Shown here: positions 55,739 to 59,013 of the stretch, one piece after another
Numbering within the stretch: position 1 is the first letter of the stretch
How the letters are laid out: each line of letters starts with the position of its first letter
Assembly (NCBI GenBank): GCA_900313235.1
Contig: OMQN01000032.1
Coordinates: 1-59,013, forward strand
DNA from: an uncultured Prevotellaceae bacterium
GTDB taxonomy: Bacteria; Bacteroidota; Bacteroidia; Bacteroidales; Bacteroidaceae
Direction of reading: 5' to 3'
DNA length: 59,013 nucleotides
Notes under the pieces: generated by a model
What the model was told of the DNA's origin: nothing
The model's input: only the letters and a program-made list of their open reading frames with translations
Databases searched by the model: none
Translations under genes and position numbers: made by a program

Positions 55739-57421
55739 ATGACTGAACAAAGCGTTAGAATTATTTGCCGCAACACAGGACAGACAATGGATGTGCCTGT
55801 CGGTTGCAATTTGGAGGAGGTTTTTCAGCAGACAGGACTGACCATGGAGTATGGTCCCGTCAGTGCTAAAGTGAATAATAAGGTAGAGGGCATGCACTAC
55901 CGCATCTACAAGCAGAAGACGATAGAATTTCTGGACTTGCAGTCTGCCAGTGGCATCCGTGCCTACACCCGTACCTTGTTTTTTGTGTTGTGCAAGGCAG
56001 CTCACGACATCTGGCCACAGTGCCGCGTTATGATTGACATCCCCATCAGCAACGGATACTATGTGGACATCGACCGTAAGGACGAACAAGGAAACAGGAT
56101 AGAGATTACCCCCGACGACATCGCCGAGTTGCGAGAGCGCATGATGGCCATCATTGCTGAAGACCACCCCATTCACCGCTACGAGGCTACCACCGAAGAG
56201 GCCATTGAGATGTTCCGTAAAGCGGGAAGCTTGTCGAAGGTTAAACTGCTGGAGTATTCCGGCAGACTGTATACCACCTACTATGACCTGGACGGCTACC
56301 AGGACTACTACTATGGTACCCTGCTGACCTCGACGGGCAAGCTGCACCTCTTTGGACTGGAATACTATTACAATGGCATTCTGCTGCGCATACCGTCACG
56401 CGAGAATCCGGCAAAGTTGGGTGCCTTCATCCGCCAGGACAAGATGTTCGAAATCTTCCAGGAGCACCACCAATGGCAGGACATTCTGAAGTTGCGCACC
56501 GTTGGCGACCTGAATGCGGCTATTGAACACGGCTATGCCAATAATCTGATACAGATCAGCGAGGCCCTACAGGAGAAGAAGATAGCTCAGATTGCTGACG
56601 AAATAGCCCACCGCAAGGGTCTGAAAATGGTTCTTATCGCCGGGCCGTCGTCAAGTGGTAAGACGACGACGTGCAAGCGCTTGTCCGTACAGCTGGCCGT
56701 CAATGGCATACAACCCATAGGCATCTCGCTGGACGACTACTTCCTGGATCGCGACCTGACACCCCGCGACGAGGATGGAGACTTCGACTTCGAGCACCTG
56801 CATGCGCTGAACATTCCACTGCTTAACGAGCAGATGAACGCTCTGTTCCGTGGAGAGGAGGTAGAACTGCCCCGCTACAACTTCCAGAAAGGCAAGAGCG
56901 AATGGAGTGGCAAGAAGCTGAAACTGAAAGGCAACGAGATACTGGTGGTAGAGGGCATCCATGCACTCAACCCGGAACTGACGGCACAGATTCCCGACGA
57001 ACAGATATACCGTATCTATGCGTCTGCGCTGACCACCATTCTCCTCGACTCTCACAACTATGTGCCCACGACGGACAACCGTCTGCTGCGCCGCATCATC
57101 CGCGACTATAAGTACCGCGGTGTCTCTGCCAAGGAGACCATACGCCGCTGGCCCAGCGTGCGCAAGGGTGAGAACCGCTGGATATTCCCCTTCCAGGAGA
57201 ATGCCGACGCCATGTTCAACTCGGCTATGCTCTTCGAGTTGGCGGTCATCAAGAAACAGGCCGAGCCGCTCCTGGAGGAGGTCTATGAGAACTGTGAGGA
57301 ACATGCAGAGGCTTACCGCCTGCTGAAGTTCCTGCGCTATATCAAACCCATATCAGAAGACCAGATACCACCCACCTCACTGCTACGTGAGTTCTTAGGG
57401 GGCTCGTCATTCGAGTATTGA
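55739..57421 (+). CDS. Uridine-kinase-like P-loop protein with N-terminal TGS-like domain
   Basis: Cytoplasmic nucleoside-kinase-family protein, 560 residues from the start at 55739. Residues 1-70 resemble a TGS/ubiquitin-like fold (DVPVGCNLEEVFQQTGL). A middle region of about 200 residues resembles a threonyl-tRNA-synthetase-like second domain. The P-loop GPSSSGKTT lies near residue 305, followed by the uridine-kinase lid phrases ISLDDYFLDRDLTPRDEDGDFDFE and LVVEGIHALNPEL. This fusion is found across Bacteroidota and Firmicutes; it probably phosphorylates a nucleoside, but the substrate is uncertain. It is monocistronic with its own terminator. Confidence 0.9.
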   Translation: MTEQSVRIICRNTGQTMDVPVGCNLEEVFQQTGLTMEYGPVSAKVNNKVEGMHYRIYKQKTIEFLDLQSASGIRAYTRTLFFVLCKAAHDIWPQCRVMIDIPISNGYYVDIDRKDEQGNRIEITPDDIAELRERMMAIIAEDHPIHRYEATTEEAIEMFRKAGSLSKVKLLEYSGRLYTTYYDLDGYQDYYYGTLLTSTGKLHLFGLEYYYNGILLRIPSRENPAKLGAFIRQDKMFEIFQEHHQWQDILKLRTVGDLNAAIEHGYANNLIQISEALQEKKIAQIADEIAHRKGLKMVLIAGPSSSGKTTTCKRLSVQLAVNGIQPIGISLDDYFLDRDLTPRDEDGDFDFEHLHALNIPLLNEQMNALFRGEEVELPRYNFQKGKSEWSGKKLKLKGNEILVVEGIHALNPELTAQIPDEQIYRIYASALTTILLDSHNYVPTTDNRLLRRIIRDYKYRGVSAKETIRRWPSVRKGENRWIFPFQENADAMFNSAMLFELAVIKKQAEPLLEEVYENCEEHAEAYRLLKFLRYIKPISEDQIPPTSLLREFLGGSSFEY

Positions 57422-57444
57422 ATATAGGGAGCAATATGTTGTAT

Positions 57445-57489
57445 AAAAATGCAGGTTTAGCAATAAATTGTAGCTAAATCTGCATTTTT
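57445..57489 (+). terminator. Terminator of the uridine-kinase-like gene
   Basis: AAAAATGCAGGTTTAGC (57445-57461) pairs with GCTAAATCTGCATTTTT (57473-57489) with one mismatch, ending in T's. Confidence 0.88.
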
Positions 57490-57500
57490 ATTGCAATTTA

Positions 57501-57532
57501 TTTGGATATTACATAATAATTTGCGACCTTTG
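57501..57532 (+). promoter_or_regulatory. korA promoter
   Basis: TTTG (57501-57504), 20 bases, GACCTTTG (57525-57532), then CAC, 51 bases before the start. Confidence 0.6.
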
Positions 57533-57582
57533 CACACGTTTGTTTACAAGGAAAGAAATACGTACATTCTTTAATAAATATT

Positions 57583-59013
57583 ATGGCTGAACAATTAGAA
57601 GTGAAGGAGCTGGACCAGGTTGTTGTCCGCTTCTCTGGTGACTCTGGCGACGGTATGCAGTTGGCCGGAAACATCTTCTCTACGGTTAGTGCCACCGTTG
57701 GTAACGGCATTTCAACATTCCCCGACTACCCTGCCGACATCCGCGCCCCGCAAGGTTCGCTGACGGGTGTATCTGGTTTCCAGGTACACATTGGTGCTGG
57801 CAAGGTGTACACCCCTGGCGACAAGTGCGACGTACTGGTAGCGATGAACGCTGCAGCCCTGAAGACGCAGTATCGCTATGCCAAGCCGGGCGCAACCATC
57901 ATCATCGACACCGACTCTTTCGGTCCTAAGGACCTGGAGAAGGCACAGTTCCAGACGGAGGACTATCTGGGTGAGATGGGCATCGACCCAGACCGCGTCA
58001 TCCAGTGTCCGCTGACCACGATGGTCAAGGACTGTCTGGCAGACTCTGGTATGGACAACAAGGCGATGATGAAGTGCCGTAACATGTTTGCGCTGGGTCT
58101 GGTCTGCTGGCTCTTCGACCGCGACCTGAACCTCGTTGCCAACTTCCTGAAGGAGAAATTCGCCAAGAAGCCTGCCATTGCCGAGGCAAACATCAAGGTC
58201 ATCCAGGCTGGTTGGGACTACGGACACAACACGCACTCCAGTGCTATCAATGTATATCGCGTAGAGACCAAGGAGAAGACTCCTGGCCGCTATATGGACA
58301 TCACGGGCAACAAGGCTACTGCCTACGGCTTCATCGCTGCTGCCGAGAAGGCTGGCCTGCGCCTCTACCTGGGTTCTTATCCTATCACTCCTGCTACCGA
58401 CGTGCTCCACGAGCTGTCTAAGCACAAGTCTTGCGGTGTCATCACCGTTCAGTGCGAGGACGAGATTTCGGGTTGTGCGTCTGCCCTGGGAGCATCGTTT
58501 GCCGGTGCACTGGGTGTCACCTCTACCTCTGGTCCTGGCGTCTGTCTGAAGAGTGAGGCCATGAACCTGGCGGTCATCATGGAGCTGCCTCTGGTAGTCC
58601 TCGACGTACAGCGTGGCGGTCCTGCCACTGGTCTGCCCACCAAGTCAGAACAGACGGACCTGCTGCAGGCATTGTTTGGCCGTAACGGTGAGAGTCCCAT
58701 GCCGGTAATGGCTGCCACCAGTCCTGCCGACTGCTTCGACGCAGCTTACCAAGCTGCCAAGATAGCGCTGGAGCACATGACACCTGTCGTACTGCTCACC
58801 GATGCTTATATCGCTAATGGTTCCGGTGCTTTCAAACTGCCCCAGATGGCTCAGCTCGATGCCATCAATCCTCCTTACGTTCCTGAGGAACTGAAGGGCA
58901 AGTGGACACCCTATATGCGTGCTGAGAACGGCACCCGCTACTGGGCAGTGCCTGGTCGTGAGGGCTTCACACACATCCTCGGTGGACTGGAGAAGGACTC
59001 TAACACGGGTGCT
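57583..59013 (+). CDS. korA: 2-oxoacid:ferredoxin oxidoreductase alpha subunit, C-terminus cut by window edge
   Basis: Subunit of 2-oxoglutarate (or another 2-oxoacid) ferredoxin oxidoreductase, an oxygen-sensitive enzyme of anaerobic central metabolism. 477 residues are visible, of about 600-620 in the fused form. The N-terminal gamma domain starts VVRFSGDSGDGMQLAGNIF with ADIRAPQGSLTGVSGFQ; the alpha domain, from about residue 245, has GSYPITPATDVLHEL, the TPP/pyrimidine phrase VQCEDEISGCASALGASFAGA and TSGPGVCLKSEAMNLAV. The order gamma-alpha in one chain is the KorA type. The beta subunit korB should lie just beyond the window. Confidence 0.95.
   Translation, partial: MAEQLEVKELDQVVVRFSGDSGDGMQLAGNIFSTVSATVGNGISTFPDYPADIRAPQGSLTGVSGFQVHIGAGKVYTPGDKCDVLVAMNAAALKTQYRYAKPGATIIIDTDSFGPKDLEKAQFQTEDYLGEMGIDPDRVIQCPLTTMVKDCLADSGMDNKAMMKCRNMFALGLVCWLFDRDLNLVANFLKEKFAKKPAIAEANIKVIQAGWDYGHNTHSSAINVYRVETKEKTPGRYMDITGNKATAYGFIAAAEKAGLRLYLGSYPITPATDVLHELSKHKSCGVITVQCEDEISGCASALGASFAGALGVTSTSGPGVCLKSEAMNLAVIMELPLVVLDVQRGGPATGLPTKSEQTDLLQALFGRNGESPMPVMAATSPADCFDAAYQAAKIALEHMTPVVLLTDAYIANGSGAFKLPQMAQLDAINPPYVPEELKGKWTPYMRAENGTRYWAVPGREGFTHILGGLEKDSNTGA

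Overview
The window looks like chromosomal DNA of a Bacteroidales bacterium, most likely a Prevotella-type gut or rumen anaerobe (inference). Reasons: a SusC/SusD starch locus, Bacteroidota-style promoters (TTTG, about 20 bases, TAnnTTTG), no obvious Shine-Dalgarno sequences, a class III (oxygen-sensitive) ribonucleotide reductase, an Oar-like TonB receptor with a BACON/OB-fold lipoprotein, and a 2-oxoacid:ferredoxin oxidoreductase.

Layout. (1) 1-18.4 kb is a complete-looking starch utilisation locus. The minus strand carries, in transcription order, a LacI-family regulator, a frameshifted MFS sugar transporter, malQ (GH77 with two N-terminal starch-binding modules), susB (GH97), a type I pullulanase and a SusA-like neopullulanase cut by the window edge. 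The plus strand carries susC, susD, a susE-like and a susF-like gene, closed by a strong terminator. (2) 18.4-24.0 kb is an accessory island. It holds an RHS-core fragment fused to a signal peptide, five AT-rich genes of unknown function, a gene remnant, and a dense set of repeats: 21-bp periodic arrays, inverted elements flanking three genes, duplicated promoters and long palindromes. (3) 24.1-28.2 kb has a TlpA-like thioredoxin lipoprotein/periplasmic protein and a secreted alpha-amylase with a T9SS-like tail. (4) 28.2-42 kb holds pepT, a CPA2 antiporter, lptD, RNase R, a SIMPL protein, nrdD-nrdG, tRNA-Gln(TTG) and tyrS. (5) 42-45.7 kb is a minus-strand run metK, DUF4271, hemD, rnpA, yidD. 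(6) 45.7-59 kb holds an M16 peptidase, the BACON/OB lipoprotein with its TonB receptor, a Na/Pi cotransporter, a uridine-kinase-like protein and the start of korA.

How it works together. The outer-membrane Sus proteins would capture starch, the secreted amylase would cut it outside the cell, and the periplasmic GH13/GH97 enzymes, transporter and MalQ would finish and import it. The same perfect 14-bp LacI-type palindrome lies in front of susC and, 15 kb away, in front of the amylase gene, each time exactly 69 bp upstream of the -7 box. This links the two loci in one regulon and suggests the LacI-family protein acts as an activator.

The most unusual signal is a family of 7-bp-period tracts. 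They fill short gaps at gene stops (9511-9580, 31744-31778, 36979-37013) and also sit inside the reading frames of susA, the pullulanase, malQ and RNase R. A different palindromic repeat lies exactly where the transporter frame is broken. A possible small RNA between yidD and tyrS, made by a duplicated promoter/terminator unit, is a second candidate novelty.
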